The translations under genes were made by a program, and so were the position numbers. From Nevskia soli DSM 19509 (GTDB taxonomy: Bacteria > Pseudomonadota > Gammaproteobacteria > Nevskiales > Nevskiaceae): a stretch of DNA of 64,000 nucleotides. The notes under the pieces were generated by a model that saw only the letters and a list, made by a program, of their open reading frames with translations, searched no databases and had not been told where the DNA came from. The stretch is taken from assembly GCF_000711955.1 (NCBI RefSeq), contig NZ_JONR01000015.1:62001-126000 (forward strand), read 5' to 3'. Of this stretch, positions 1-9,600 are shown in pieces; position 1 is the first letter of the stretch, and the number at the start of each line of letters is the position of its first letter.

Positions 1-1009
1 GCAACTTCTGCCGCACCCGGACCTGCTCGACGAAGTCGCCGGAGTCCTCGAGCAGGGCGAAGATGTAATAGCCACCTTGCCGGCCGCCGATGGAGTAGGG
101 CGCGCCGACGCCGGCCTCGAATTGTGTTTTCTGGTACGAGCCGATGGTGACCGCGCCGGACCCCTTCAAATCCGTCAGGTAGGCACCGGACAGGGCGCGC
201 GCCGACTTCGGCATCAGATTGGTGTAGCCGCCCATATTGCCCATGCCGTAGATCGGTGAAGGTGGCCCTTCGACGATCTCGATCGAATCCATGGCGTTCA
301 GATCGGTGCGCGCATGGCCCTGCATGGTCAGCCGCTTCATGCCGCGGAAGTACACATCGGAGGCCACGCTGCGCACATTGATCCCGCCTTGAAGATCGTA
401 GCGCGTGGTGGTGAAGGTGCCCGGCACCACGCGCAGGATGTCCTCGATGGTCGCGATGCCCTGGCTGGTCATCTGATCGCTGCGGATCGAAGACACGGAC
501 CGCGGTGTTTCGAGCAGGGGTTTGCTGAAACCCAGCGCGAAGTTGCTCGGCTGCGTCGCGGTGGGCGGCAGACTCTCCACCACCGTGATGTCGTTGAGAA
601 CCACGACATCCCCATGCTTTTTCGAGGCTGTGGCGGCATGCGGGCTTTCGGGGGGCGGCACCGGCCGGGTGCTTGCCGTGTCGGTGGCGGGAGCGTTCAG
701 GATGACTGTCTTGCTGTTGACGTACTTCCAGGACAGCCCCGAATTGGCCAGCAGGTGGTTGAGCGCTTCGGCAGTCGGCATCGGGCCGGTCACACGAACC
801 ACCCGCTTTCCCTCCACGGTTGCCTGGTCGTAGGCGACCTGCAAGCCGCTCTGTTCGCCGAAGCGGTCCAGCGCGTCCGCCAGCTTTCCAGCCGGGATAT
901 CGAATTCCATGACCGTTGTGGCCGATTCCGCCCGTGATGGACTTACAAAAACCAGCGCGGCCGAAGTCGCAACGAGGCAGGCCGCCATGAATCTTCCGGA
1001 GACCGTCAT
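1..1009 (-). CDS. fecA: FecA-type TonB-dependent receptor, N-terminal 336 residues (3' end outside window)
   Basis: The reverse strand reads an outer-membrane receptor that starts at 1009 and leaves the window at its left edge. Residues 1-27 form a signal peptide (MTVSGRFMAACL...PSRA). They are followed by a secretin/TonB short N-terminal domain (EFDIPAGKLADAL, SGLQVAYD), the signalling domain that talks to a FecR-type anti-sigma factor, and then by a plug domain (SIRSDQMTSQGIATIEDILR, GMGNMGGYTN). It would import a ferric siderophore or similar ligand and report occupancy to FecR. The fecR and fecI homologues lie upstream on the same strand. No good Shine-Dalgarno precedes 1009, and the frame stays open upstream to a possible ATG at 1237; the signal peptide favours 1009. 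The substrate cannot be read from this part. Confidence 0.88.
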   Translation of the reverse strand, partial: MTVSGRFMAACLVATSAALVFVSPSRAESATTVMEFDIPAGKLADALDRFGEQSGLQVAYDQATVEGKRVVRVTGPMPTAEALNHLLANSGLSWKYVNSKTVILNAPATDTASTRPVPPPESPHAATASKKHGDVVVLNDITVVESLPPTATQPSNFALGFSKPLLETPRSVSSIRSDQMTSQGIATIEDILRVVPGTFTTTRYDLQGGINVRSVASDVYFRGMKRLTMQGHARTDLNAMDSIEIVEGPPSPIYGMGNMGGYTNLMPKSARALSGAYLTDLKGSGAVTIGSYQKTQFEAGVGAPYSIGGRQGGYYIFALLEDSGDFVEQVRVRQKL

Positions 1010-1848
1010 GCAGTTGAAGGCGGTCACCGCATCCGCGTTCGCTCGCGCAATGATCTTGTGCAAGGCGGGCAGCGAGTTGCAACGCGCCAATTCCGGAAGC
1101 GGCTGCGGATGTTCCCGCTCCGCGCGTTCCGCTTGACTCTCGTGCGATGCCGTCGTCGGCCGGTACGACCGGCTTGATGAAAGCTGTAGGTACGGACTAT
1201 TCGCCGGCCAATCGATTGTGCCGCCCGCTGCATGCATCGTGCGGACTTTGGGAATCTTGAACGGATGCTGAAATGTCATCGCGGCGGCGTTGTGAAGGTC
1301 GTCGATGCGCCTGTCGGCGTCCTTCTGAGAAATCCCCGGTAATCCAGTCAAACAGGCGCAGGGCTATCCCCCATTGATCGGCAAGCTGTATAAAGTCCCC
1401 GGTCACACAATGAATCATTGCAATATTGAAAAGTCGCCAGCGGAGCTGGATGGATTTCATCCCCGGCTGCGGATGCGGGTTTCAAAGCCCACATAGGCAG
1501 CTATGCAATATTCAGACCTCTACCGTCTTGAAGGCTCATTGCTTCAGGCGTCCCCCGGTCGCACGGGCAAGCCTGCGGCCGTGGTGCCTACTCAAGGACG
1601 GGTGACGCGGTGCACGTGCCATCAATGCCCCTGCTGCCGGTGTTCGTTGATATTGTTCCCAAGGCCGGCGGCAAAATCCGCCCCTGCGCTTGCGCGCATG
1701 GACACCCTATAAGACGGAGATTTCGCGCAATACCCTACCCGGAGATACGGAACGACATCCGTCGGCAGGGCGCTTCTCGGAAGGGGAAACGACTGCGCCC
1801 GGTTGCCGGGCGCTCATGCGGATGCGAATGACGCCGGGGTGTCGAAGC
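1010..1848. other. 840-bp spacer between fecR and fecA, no convincing gene
   Basis: Short open frames occur on both strands (for example 1197-1460 minus), but none has recognisable domain content, a clear ribosome site or codon usage like the flanking genes. The stretch should contain the FecI-dependent promoter of the receptor gene, but I could not pick a -35/-10 pair by eye. The spacing is unusually long for a fecR-fecA junction. Confidence 0.4.
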
Positions 1849-2862
1849 TCAACCGCCCTGGCGCGGAAACAACATGATTTCCTGCCCCGCGTCGACGGCG
1901 CGGACCGGCAGCACGGCGACCAGCGCCGAGACCGTAAGCGCGCTGTCGCCCATGATGAAGCTGCCGCTGACCGGCAGCTGGGCGAGGGCGGGATCGGCGA
2001 TGCGTACCTTCCGGGTGGCATAGCGGTTGACTTCATCCAGCGCGCTGGCCAGGGGAGTGGCGCGGAAAACCAGTCGGCCATGCGACCAGCTCGTTGCCGA
2101 TTCGGCATCCACCGTTTGCTTGTTGCGGACATTGTCGGCCCAGGCAATCTTGAGCTGCTCGCCGGGGACCAGCACATCACGATGCGCGGCGGCGCCGGAT
2201 GCATCGTCGGTGACGGCAATCGAGCCTTCGGCCAGGGTCACCAGCAGATACTGGTCGTCGCGCTCCACCTGGAAGCGGGTGCCGAGCGCCGTCACGTGTT
2301 CGCCGTACACCGAGACCGTGAACGGCCGCGTGGCGTCATGCGCCACTTCGAAAAAGGCGCGGCCGCTGGTCAGTTCGATCTGCCGCTGATGCGCCTTGAG
2401 GCGCACCCTGATGCTGCTGGCCACGTCGAGATGCACCACCGAGCCATCCTGCAGGGTGATGTCGCGGTGTTCAGCCGCCGCCGTGGTGTAGGTGGTTTCC
2501 GGCGTGGCGGACAGGTTGCCATTCATGAAGCTGATGCCCAGCACCGCGACCAGTGCGCTGGCGGCGAGCGCCATCGAGACGGAAACGCGGCGCCAGTTGC
2601 GCTTGCTGCGGAAGGGGGTATCGGCGGCGCCCATGGCGAAGGCCCGGTCGGCCATGGCCTTCAGCCGGGGATCGGTGGCGCCCAGATAAGACACCGCGCG
2701 CGAAGACTGCTCGGCTGCGGCGTAGGCTTCTGCGTGCGAAGGATCCTGCTGCTTCCAGCTCTGGAAGCGGGCGCGCTCGACGTCGGTGCAATCGGGCGCG
2801 TTAAGCCGTGCGTACCATCGGGCCGCTGACTCCAGAACTGCACTCTTGCTATCCGTGAACAT
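1849..2862 (-). CDS. fecR: FecR-family anti-sigma factor
   Basis: 337-residue inner-membrane regulator of the iron-starvation (FecI-type) sigma factor. Residues about 8-50 carry the N-terminal FecR_N/DUF4880 domain (ARWYARLNAPDC...FQSWKQQDPSHAEAY). One membrane segment lies near residues 95-112 (VSVSMALAASALVAVLGI). The periplasmic FecR domain follows (DITLQDGSVVHLDVASSI, RAFFEVAHDATRPFTVSVYG, GTRFQVERDD, VLVPGEQLKIAW). It would bind the sigma factor in the cytoplasm and the receptor's signalling domain in the periplasm. It begins 27 bp after the sigma gene on the same strand, so the two are probably cotranscribed. Length and architecture are typical of the family. Confidence 0.93.
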   Translation of the reverse strand: MFTDSKSAVLESAARWYARLNAPDCTDVERARFQSWKQQDPSHAEAYAAAEQSSRAVSYLGATDPRLKAMADRAFAMGAADTPFRSKRNWRRVSVSMALAASALVAVLGISFMNGNLSATPETTYTTAAAEHRDITLQDGSVVHLDVASSIRVRLKAHQRQIELTSGRAFFEVAHDATRPFTVSVYGEHVTALGTRFQVERDDQYLLVTLAEGSIAVTDDASGAAAHRDVLVPGEQLKIAWADNVRNKQTVDAESATSWSHGRLVFRATPLASALDEVNRYATRKVRIADPALAQLPVSGSFIMGDSALTVSALVAVLPVRAVDAGQEIMLFPRQGG

Positions 2863-2889
2863 ACTTGATGGTGTCTTTCTTTATGTTTG

Positions 2890-3459
2890 TTATGCCCCCC
2901 CTACTTTTTTTAGGCAGGCGGACAATGCGCGACCTATGTGCTTTTCAACCATTTTAACTGAAATTCCGCAATGCCGCGCAATTTCCGGATAAGTCATCTC
3001 CCGGACTCGGCTTAACAGAAAGACCTGCTGGCACTTCGGCGGCAGGTGCGCGATCGCGTCGTAGAGCAGGGACAGGTCCTGCATCGAGGACACCACGCGC
3101 TCAGGCGGCGGCTGGTCCGACACCAGTTCCATCTCGTCGATCGGCATCTGGTCGGAAACCCTGCGTACCTGCTCCGAGCGCCCGAGATCGTTGGCCACGT
3201 TGATGGCGATCCGGTACAGCATCGAAGAGGGCGACTGCACTTCCCTGGAGCCGTTGTATTGCATCATGCGGATGTAGGTTTCCTGGGCCACGTCGGAGGC
3301 GTCGTCCGGTGTGCGCAGACGCTTGCGCAGAAACCGGATGAGCGAGCTGTGATGGCTGCGGATGACGTCTTCGACCGATAACGCCGCATGCGTATGGGCA
3401 GACATTGAAGCATCAAGCGGAATGTCAATCACGTATGCGTGCTCGGATAAATCGTTCAT
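2890..3459 (-). CDS. fecI: ECF sigma factor, FecI-like
   Basis: Extracytoplasmic-function RNA polymerase sigma factor that should direct transcription of the fecA-type receptor. Sigma region 2 is seen as SSLIRFLRKRL...DASDVAQETYIRMMQY, and region 4 as LPPKCQQVFLLSRVREMTYP with EIARHCGISVKMVEKHIGRA. No start has a good ribosome site. The ATG at 3459 (189 residues) is used here; ATG 3405 would give 171 residues, closer to E. coli FecI, and ATG 3537 or TTG 3561 are also open. It is followed by fecR. In this family, activity depends on receptor occupancy transmitted through FecR, and the gene itself is usually Fur-controlled; I saw no clear Fur box. Confidence 0.88.
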   Translation of the reverse strand: MNDLSEHAYVIDIPLDASMSAHTHAALSVEDVIRSHHSSLIRFLRKRLRTPDDASDVAQETYIRMMQYNGSREVQSPSSMLYRIAINVANDLGRSEQVRRVSDQMPIDEMELVSDQPPPERVVSSMQDLSLLYDAIAHLPPKCQQVFLLSRVREMTYPEIARHCGISVKMVEKHIGRALSACLKKVGGA

Positions 3460-4080
3460 ATACAAGTGAGATCGAATCAGTCCCAAGGCCTGAATGACTT
3501 CGCTCGGCAAAGGATGCGCCCCAAACCGGTGCGCCATGCATCCCCGAGTTGAATCTCCCAATCAGCAACACCGTAATGCGAAGTCAGCAAGAGTCGTGCC
3601 GGACAAATCGTAATAATGAACGCAGCGTCAAAATAGCCGCAAAACCCTTGCCGGACCGGTGATTTGTCCGCCCTTCCTGGAAGATTTTCCTCCAAAAAAC
3701 TTCCATGCGAATCCGGGTGTTTAACGAATTGATAAATATTTCGGATGCCAGGTAGGGTGAGCAGATTTTGAGCCGTCTAAATCAGGTTTACCTGCACGAA
3801 AACTCATGATTCCAGAGTGGTTCATGACAGTGCACGCGGAGTGGCATGGAGTGCTATCGGAGGATGAGCGATCGGGCATTCTTGAGAAAGGCCGCTCTCA
3901 TTCCGCGCCATATTTCGGTGCGCGGCCGTGTCCTGCCGCCGCTTTGCCCCACACTCGGGCCGCAATAGATGGCTGTCCTGGGATCCCTCGTGCTCTCCGA
4001 ACGGCGCAGCTGAACCCGGGCGACGATCGCTCTCGGCGGATCTGCGCCACCCATGCGGCGAAAAAAACAAGCACCGCCAA
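3460..4080. other. 620-bp spacer upstream of fecI
   Basis: This region must contain the promoter of the sigma-factor operon. An AT-rich patch around 3715-3745 (AATTGATAAATATT) is the only likely regulatory sequence; it is not close enough to a Fur box to be called one. Open frames here (3806-4210 plus, 3854-4351 minus) have no recognisable content. Confidence 0.35.
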
Positions 4081-4659
4081 TTACTTCAAAGCCTGCGCCA
4101 CCCGCGCCCGCAACACCGGCAACAGATCGGTCTCGAACCAGGGATTGCGCTTCAGCCACAGATTGTTGCGCGGGCTGGGATGCGGCAAGGGAACCAGGGC
4201 GGGGAGATAGCCGCGCCAGGCCGCTACCGCCCCGGTCAGGGACGGGTGCCGCCCCGCCAGGTGCCAGGCCTGGGCGTAGCTGCCGATGACCAACGTCAGC
4301 TCGATGCTGCCGAGTTGCGCCAGCAGCCTTGCCCGCCATTTGGGTGCGCACTCCGGTCGCGGCGGAAAGTCGCCGCCCGGCCCGGTTCCCGGGTAGCAGA
4401 ACCCCATCGGCACGAGCGCAACTCGCGCGGGATCATAGAACACCTCCGGCGACAAACCCGTCCACGCCCGCAGCCGCTCGCCGCTGGCGTCGTCGAACGG
4501 CACACCCGAGGCATGCACCTTCCGCCCGGGTGCCTGCGCCGCGATCAGGATGCGCGCGGAAGGCAGCGCTTGCAGCACCGGCCTAGGCTCGACCGGCAGC
4601 TGCTCCGCGCAGATCCGGCACGCCCGAACCTCGGCCAGCAGCGATGTGAAATTGGACAT
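4081..4659 (-). CDS. uracil-DNA glycosylase family protein (COG1573-like)
   Basis: 192-residue protein of the uracil-DNA glycosylase superfamily. The N-terminus has a CRIC pair. The active-site loop that follows the first strand reads ILIAAQAPGRKVHASGVPFD, and the DNA-intercalation-type motif HPSPRN lies near residue 162. It lacks the full four-cysteine set needed for the iron-sulfur cluster of family 4 enzymes, so it is better described as a cluster-less family member whose base specificity is unknown. It is transcribed away from the TPP enzyme gene. The start has downstream homology straight from MSNFTSLLAEVRAC. Nothing in the neighbours indicates a special DNA-repair pathway. Confidence 0.8.
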   Translation of the reverse strand: MSNFTSLLAEVRACRICAEQLPVEPRPVLQALPSARILIAAQAPGRKVHASGVPFDDASGERLRAWTGLSPEVFYDPARVALVPMGFCYPGTGPGGDFPPRPECAPKWRARLLAQLGSIELTLVIGSYAQAWHLAGRHPSLTGAVAAWRGYLPALVPLPHPSPRNNLWLKRNPWFETDLLPVLRARVAQALK

Positions 4660-4857
4660 GATCGAGCGTTTGATGGATCAACGAAGCCTGGGCGTCTATC
4701 TGCCCTGTAGCTTGCCTGAACCGGCAGGCCTCCGCGCTTGTCCGCGAGTGTCGTATTGGCGGACACTGGCGCCGTTCGGGCCGGCCCGGGCGGTGCTGTG
4801 CTCCGCCCGGGAATGCGAGCGTTCAATAGCGCACGCCTATCCTAAAAGGAGTCAGGT

Positions 4858-4935
4858 ATGAAAAGCCACACCACTCACGACGTTGGTGTCTCCAGCCGGA
4901 TTGGCGCACACGGCATCGCCGGAGCCAGAACATGA
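4858..4935 (+). CDS. 25-codon leader ORF coupled to the acetolactate-synthase-like gene
   Basis: An ATG at 4858 sits seven bases after a strong ribosome site (AAAAGGAG at 4843-4850). It opens a 25-codon frame (MKSHTTHDVGVSSRI, ending GAGART) whose TGA overlaps the ATG of the next gene as ATGA (4932-4935). The ribosome site here is clearly better than the one for the large gene (GGAG at 4921-4924). This arrangement is typical of translational coupling or of a leader peptide. The peptide has three histidines and no leucine, isoleucine or valine runs as in classical branched-chain attenuators. Whether it is a true small protein or only a regulatory ORF cannot be decided from sequence. Confidence 0.55.
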   Translation: MKSHTTHDVGVSSRIGAHGIAGART

Positions 4936-6596
4936 GCAAGGGCTCCGATCTGCTGGTTGCGGCACTCGAGAATGAAGGCGTCGACCGGATCTTCGGCATC
5001 CCGGGCGAAGAGAACCTCGATGTGGTCGAATCCCTGCGCAATTCGAAAATCGAGTTGGTGCTGACGCGCCACGAGCAGGCAGCGGCCTTCATGGCCGCAA
5101 CGCAAGGGCGCCTGACCGGCCGCCCCGGCGTCTGCCTCTCCACCCTGGGGCCGGGCGCCCTCAATTTCACCACCGGCGCCGCCTATGCGCACCTGGGCGC
5201 CATGCCCATGCTGATGATCACCGGCCAGAAGCCGATCAAGAGCGCCCGGCAGGCGCGATTCCAGATCGTCGACATCGTCCGCACCATGGGCCCCCTGACG
5301 AAAATGAGCCGCCAGATCGTCTCCGCCGCCTCGATCCCCGCCACGGTGCGCGACGCCTTTCGCATCGCCACCGAGGAGCGCCCCGGCCCGGTCCACCTCG
5401 AACTGCCTGAGGACATCGCCGCCGAAGAAGCCGATGTGCCCCTGGTGCCGGCACACCTGATCAACTGGCCCGTGGCCTCCGCCGCCGCGGTAGAGCGGGT
5501 GGCCGAGATGATCCTGCGGGCGAAGTGCCCGCTGATCATGATCGGCGCCGCCGGCAACCGCCCGCGCCTGGTCGAGTCCCTGTCCGATTTCGTGCGCCGG
5601 GCGCGGATTCCGTTCTTCAATACCCAGATGGGCAAGGGCGCGGTCACCGGCAACTCCGACCTCTACATCGGCACCGCCGCCCTGACCGAGCGCGACTACG
5701 TCCACGATGCCATCGACCGGGCCGACCTGATCGTCGCCATCGGCCACGACACCGTCGAAAAGCCGCCGTTCCTGATGGGCCATGCCGCGCCGGGCCGCAA
5801 GGTCGTCTATGTCGGCTTCGTGCCCGCCAACGTCGAACAGGTCTTCTACCCCGATGCCGAATTGATCGGCGACATCGGCGCCAGCGTCGCCGCGCTGGCG
5901 CAGCGGCTCGACGGCCGCATCCAGACCGATCCTGCAATGCAGGCCTTGCGCAAGACCATCCTGTCGCACATCAACGAAAGGGTCGGGGAAGATCGCTTCC
6001 CTGTCACGCCGCAGCGCCTGGTGCGCGATGTCCGCGCCGTCGTCCCCGAAAACGGCATCGTCAGCCTCGACAACGGCATGTACAAGATCTGGTTCGCGCG
6101 CAACTACCGCACGCACATGGCCAATACCCTGCTGCTCGACAACGCGCTGGCCACCATGGGAGCCGGCCTGCCCGCCGCCATCATGGCCAAGCTGCTGCAC
6201 CCCGACCGCAAGGTGCTGGCCGTATGCGGCGACGGCGGCTTCATGATGAACAGCCAGGAACTGGAGACCGCCATCCGCCTGAAGCTGGATCTGGTCGTAC
6301 TGATCATCGTCGATTCCGCCTACGGCATGATCCGCTGGAAGCAGGCCGTCGACCGCTTCCCCGATTTCGGCATGACCTTCAACAATCCGGACTTCGTCAA
6401 ATACGCCGAAGCCTATGGCGCCCGCGGCCACAATGTCACCACCGTCGAAGGCGTGGCGTCGACGCTGCAGGCCGCCTTCGACGCCGGCGGCGTACACCTC
6501 GTTGCGGTGCCCATCGACTACAGCGAAAACATCCGCGTGCTGGTGGATGAGCTCGGCGCGCGAACCCTGGAAGGGGAGTCCGCGCGCCGCAACTGA
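4932..6596 (+). CDS. acetolactate synthase-like TPP-dependent enzyme
   Basis: 554-residue thiamine-pyrophosphate enzyme of the acetolactate synthase large-subunit type. It likely condenses pyruvate with a second 2-oxo acid or related substrate. The N-terminal pyrimidine-binding domain has FGIPGEENLDVV and the catalytic glutamate in LTRHEQAAAFMA. A central domain follows (about 190-330), then the C-terminal PP domain with GDGGFMMNSQELETA and SAYGMIRWKQ. Compared with AlsS-type enzymes, the residue that normally serves as the metal-binding Asn after GDG appears as Val (IIVDSAYG), which could alter cofactor binding. No small regulatory subunit is nearby, which fits a catabolic or specialised enzyme. 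The start overlaps the leader ORF stop. Confidence 0.82.
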   Translation: MSKGSDLLVAALENEGVDRIFGIPGEENLDVVESLRNSKIELVLTRHEQAAAFMAATQGRLTGRPGVCLSTLGPGALNFTTGAAYAHLGAMPMLMITGQKPIKSARQARFQIVDIVRTMGPLTKMSRQIVSAASIPATVRDAFRIATEERPGPVHLELPEDIAAEEADVPLVPAHLINWPVASAAAVERVAEMILRAKCPLIMIGAAGNRPRLVESLSDFVRRARIPFFNTQMGKGAVTGNSDLYIGTAALTERDYVHDAIDRADLIVAIGHDTVEKPPFLMGHAAPGRKVVYVGFVPANVEQVFYPDAELIGDIGASVAALAQRLDGRIQTDPAMQALRKTILSHINERVGEDRFPVTPQRLVRDVRAVVPENGIVSLDNGMYKIWFARNYRTHMANTLLLDNALATMGAGLPAAIMAKLLHPDRKVLAVCGDGGFMMNSQELETAIRLKLDLVVLIIVDSAYGMIRWKQAVDRFPDFGMTFNNPDFVKYAEAYGARGHNVTTVEGVASTLQAAFDAGGVHLVAVPIDYSENIRVLVDELGARTLEGESARRN

Positions 6597-6662
6597 TCAA
6601 GCCGGCGGCGGCTTTTCCTCCATCTCCCGGATCCCGGCGCGCCTTGCTCGCCGGGATCCGTT

Positions 6663-9600
6663 TCACTCTCCACCTTTTCGTGCCTGCGCCAACGCCCTGC
6701 GATGCAGCAGCAGGTACGCCACCGGCAGCACGATCATCGACAGCAGTGGCGCCGTGATCATCCCGCCCACCATCGGCGCGGCGATCCGCCGCATCACCTC
6801 TGAGCCGGTGCCGCCGCCGAACATGATCGGCAGCAGGCCGGCCACGATCACCGCCACGGTCATTGCCTTGGGCCGCACCCGTAATACCGCGCCTTCCTCG
6901 ATCGCCGCAATCAGGTCGCGCTCGGAATCGAAGCGCTGTTGTTCCTTGCGCTTGCGGATGGCATTGTCGAGATAGAGCAGCATCACCACGCCGAACTCCG
7001 CCGCCACGCCGGCCAGCGCGATGAAGCCCACGGCGGAGGCGATCGACAGGTTGTAGCCCAGCAGGTACAGCAGCCACAGGCCGCCCACCAGGGCGAAGGG
7101 CAGGGTGCCCATGATCAGCGCCGCCGTGCCGAAATTGCGGAAGGTCAGGTACAGCAGCACGAAGATGATGGCCAGGGTGAAGGGAATCACCAGTTGCAGC
7201 TTCTTCGCCGCGCGTTCCAGGTATTCGAATTGTCCCGACCAGGCGATGGAATAGCCCGCCGGCAACTCCACCTGTTCCTGCACCGCCTTCTGCGCGTCCC
7301 GGACATAGCCGCCGAGGTCTCGGCCGGAGATGTCCACATAGACCCAGCCGTTGAGGCGGGCATTCTCGCTGCGCAGCTGCGGCGGCCCGTCGGTGACGAC
7401 GATGTCGGAGACCGCGCCCAGCGTCGTGGTGGCGCCGCGGTCGGTGACGATGGGCAGGGTACGCAGCTTGTCCACCGAGTCGCGCAGTTCGCGCGGATAG
7501 CGCACGTTGATCGGAAAGCGTTGCAGGCCCTCCACCGTCTCGCCCACGTTTTCGCCGCCGATGGCCAGCGCCACCACCTGCTGCACTTCCGCGAGGCTCA
7601 AGCCAAAGCGCGCCGCGCGCAGCCGGTCGATATGCACCTCGACATAGCGCCCGCCCCGCACCCGTTCCGCATAGGCCGAGCGGGTGCCGGGAACGCTTTT
7701 CAGCACCGTCTCCACCTGCTCGCCGATGCGCTCGATCACCTTCAGGTCCGGCCCGGCGATCTTCACTCCCACCGGGCTCTTGATACCGGTGGAGAGCATG
7801 TCGATGCGGTTGCGGATCGGCTGCACCCACAGGTTGGCGAGGCCGGGGATGTTGAGCGCCGCATTCATCTTGTCGATCAGCTCGTCCTGGCTCATGTGGC
7901 TGGGCCATTCCGACTGCGGCTTGAACTCGATGGTGGTCTCGAACATCTCCAGCCCCGCCGGATCGGTGGCGGTCTCCGCCCGTCCCACCTTGCCGAACAC
8001 CCGCTTCACCTCCGGAAACTGCATCAGTACCTTGTCGGTCTGCTGCAGCAGCTGCGTCGCCTTGTCGGCCGACAGGCCGGGCAGGGCCGAGGGCATGTAC
8101 AGCAGGTCGCCCTCGATCAGCGGCGGCATGAACTCGCTGCCCAGCCGGGTCAGCGGGATCGCCGTGAACAACAGCACCATGCCGGCGAATCCCAGGGTCA
8201 GCCACGGCGCGCGCAGCGCCGCGTCGAGCAGCGGCTGGTACAGCGCGATCAGCAGCCGGTTGAGCGGATTGCCGCGCTCGTCCGGGATGCGCCCGCGGAT
8301 GAAATAGAACATCAGCACCGGGATCAGCGTCACCGACAGCCCCGCCGCCGCCGCCATCGAATAGGTCTTGGTGAACGCCAGCGGACCGAACAGCTTGCCT
8401 TCCTGCGCCTCCAGCGTGAACACCGGCAGGAAACTCAGGGTGATGATCAGCAGGCTGAAGAACAGCGCCGGGCCGACTTCCGCCGCCGCGCCGGCGATGA
8501 TGGCCAACTGCTCGCCGGAACCGGGCTTGCGCCCCGGATTGGCATGATTCCAGGCCTCCACATGCTTGTGCGCGTTCTCGATCATCACCACCGCCGCATC
8601 GACCATCGCGCCGATGGCGATGGCGATGCCGCCCAGCGACATGATGTTGGCGTTGACGCCCTGCCAGTTCATTACGCTGAACGCGGCCAGGATCCCCAGC
8701 GGCAGGCTGACGATGGCGACGAAGGCCGAACGCAGGTGGAACAGGAACAGCGCGCAGACCAGCGTGACGACGACGAATTCCTCGATCAGTCGATCGCGCA
8801 GGGTCTTGACCGACTTGTGGATCAACTCCGAGCGATCATAGGTCGGCACGATCTCCACGCCTTTCGGCAGTCCCTGCTGCAAGGAGGCGATCTTCGCCTT
8901 CACCGCGTCGATGGTCCGCAAGGCGTTCTTGCCGGCGCGCATCACGATGACACCGCCCACCGCCTCGCCCTTGCCGTCCAGTTCCGAAATGCCGCGGCGG
9001 ATCTCCGGGCCGATCTGGATGCGCGCCACATCGCCCAGCAGCACCGGCGTGCCGCCGTCGCCCAGGCCCACCGGCACCGAGCGGAAATCGTCCAGGCTCT
9101 TCAGGTAGCCGGTGGCGCGCACCGCATACTCGGCCTCGCCCAGCTCCAGCACCGAGCCGCCGGTCTCGTTGTTGGAGTCCTTCAGCGCCTGCACCACGCG
9201 CGCGATCGGCACGCCCAGCGCACGCATCCGGTCCGGATCGAGCACCACCTGGTATTGCCGCACCAGGCCGCCGACGCTGGCCACCTCGGCGACGTCGGGT
9301 ACGCTCTTCAGCTCGTACTTGAGGAACCAGTCCTGCAAGGCGCGCAGCTGCGCGATATCGTAATGGCCGCCGTGGTCGACCAGCGCGTACTCGTAGATCC
9401 AGCCGACGCCGGTGCCGTCCGGCCCCAGGGTCGGCTTCGCCGTCGCCGGCAGCCGGCCGGTGACCTGGCTGAGATACTCCAGCACGCGCGAGCGCGCCCA
9501 GTAGAGATCGGTCTTGTCGTCGAAGATGATGTAGACGTAGGAGTCGCCGAAGAACGAATAGCCGCGCACCGTGCGCGCGCCGGGCACCGACAGCATGGTG

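Noticed and set aside
1197..1460. 87-codon minus-strand frame between fecR and fecA
   Set aside because: No ribosome site, no recognisable content, and Arg-rich composition typical of chance frames in GC-rich DNA.
3715..3745. Possible Fur box upstream of fecI
   Set aside because: Only an AT-rich partial match (TGATAAATATT); too few positions agree with the Fur consensus to call it.
3806..4210. 134-codon plus-strand frame upstream of fecI
   Set aside because: Overlaps the end of the glycosylase gene and has no domain or signal features.
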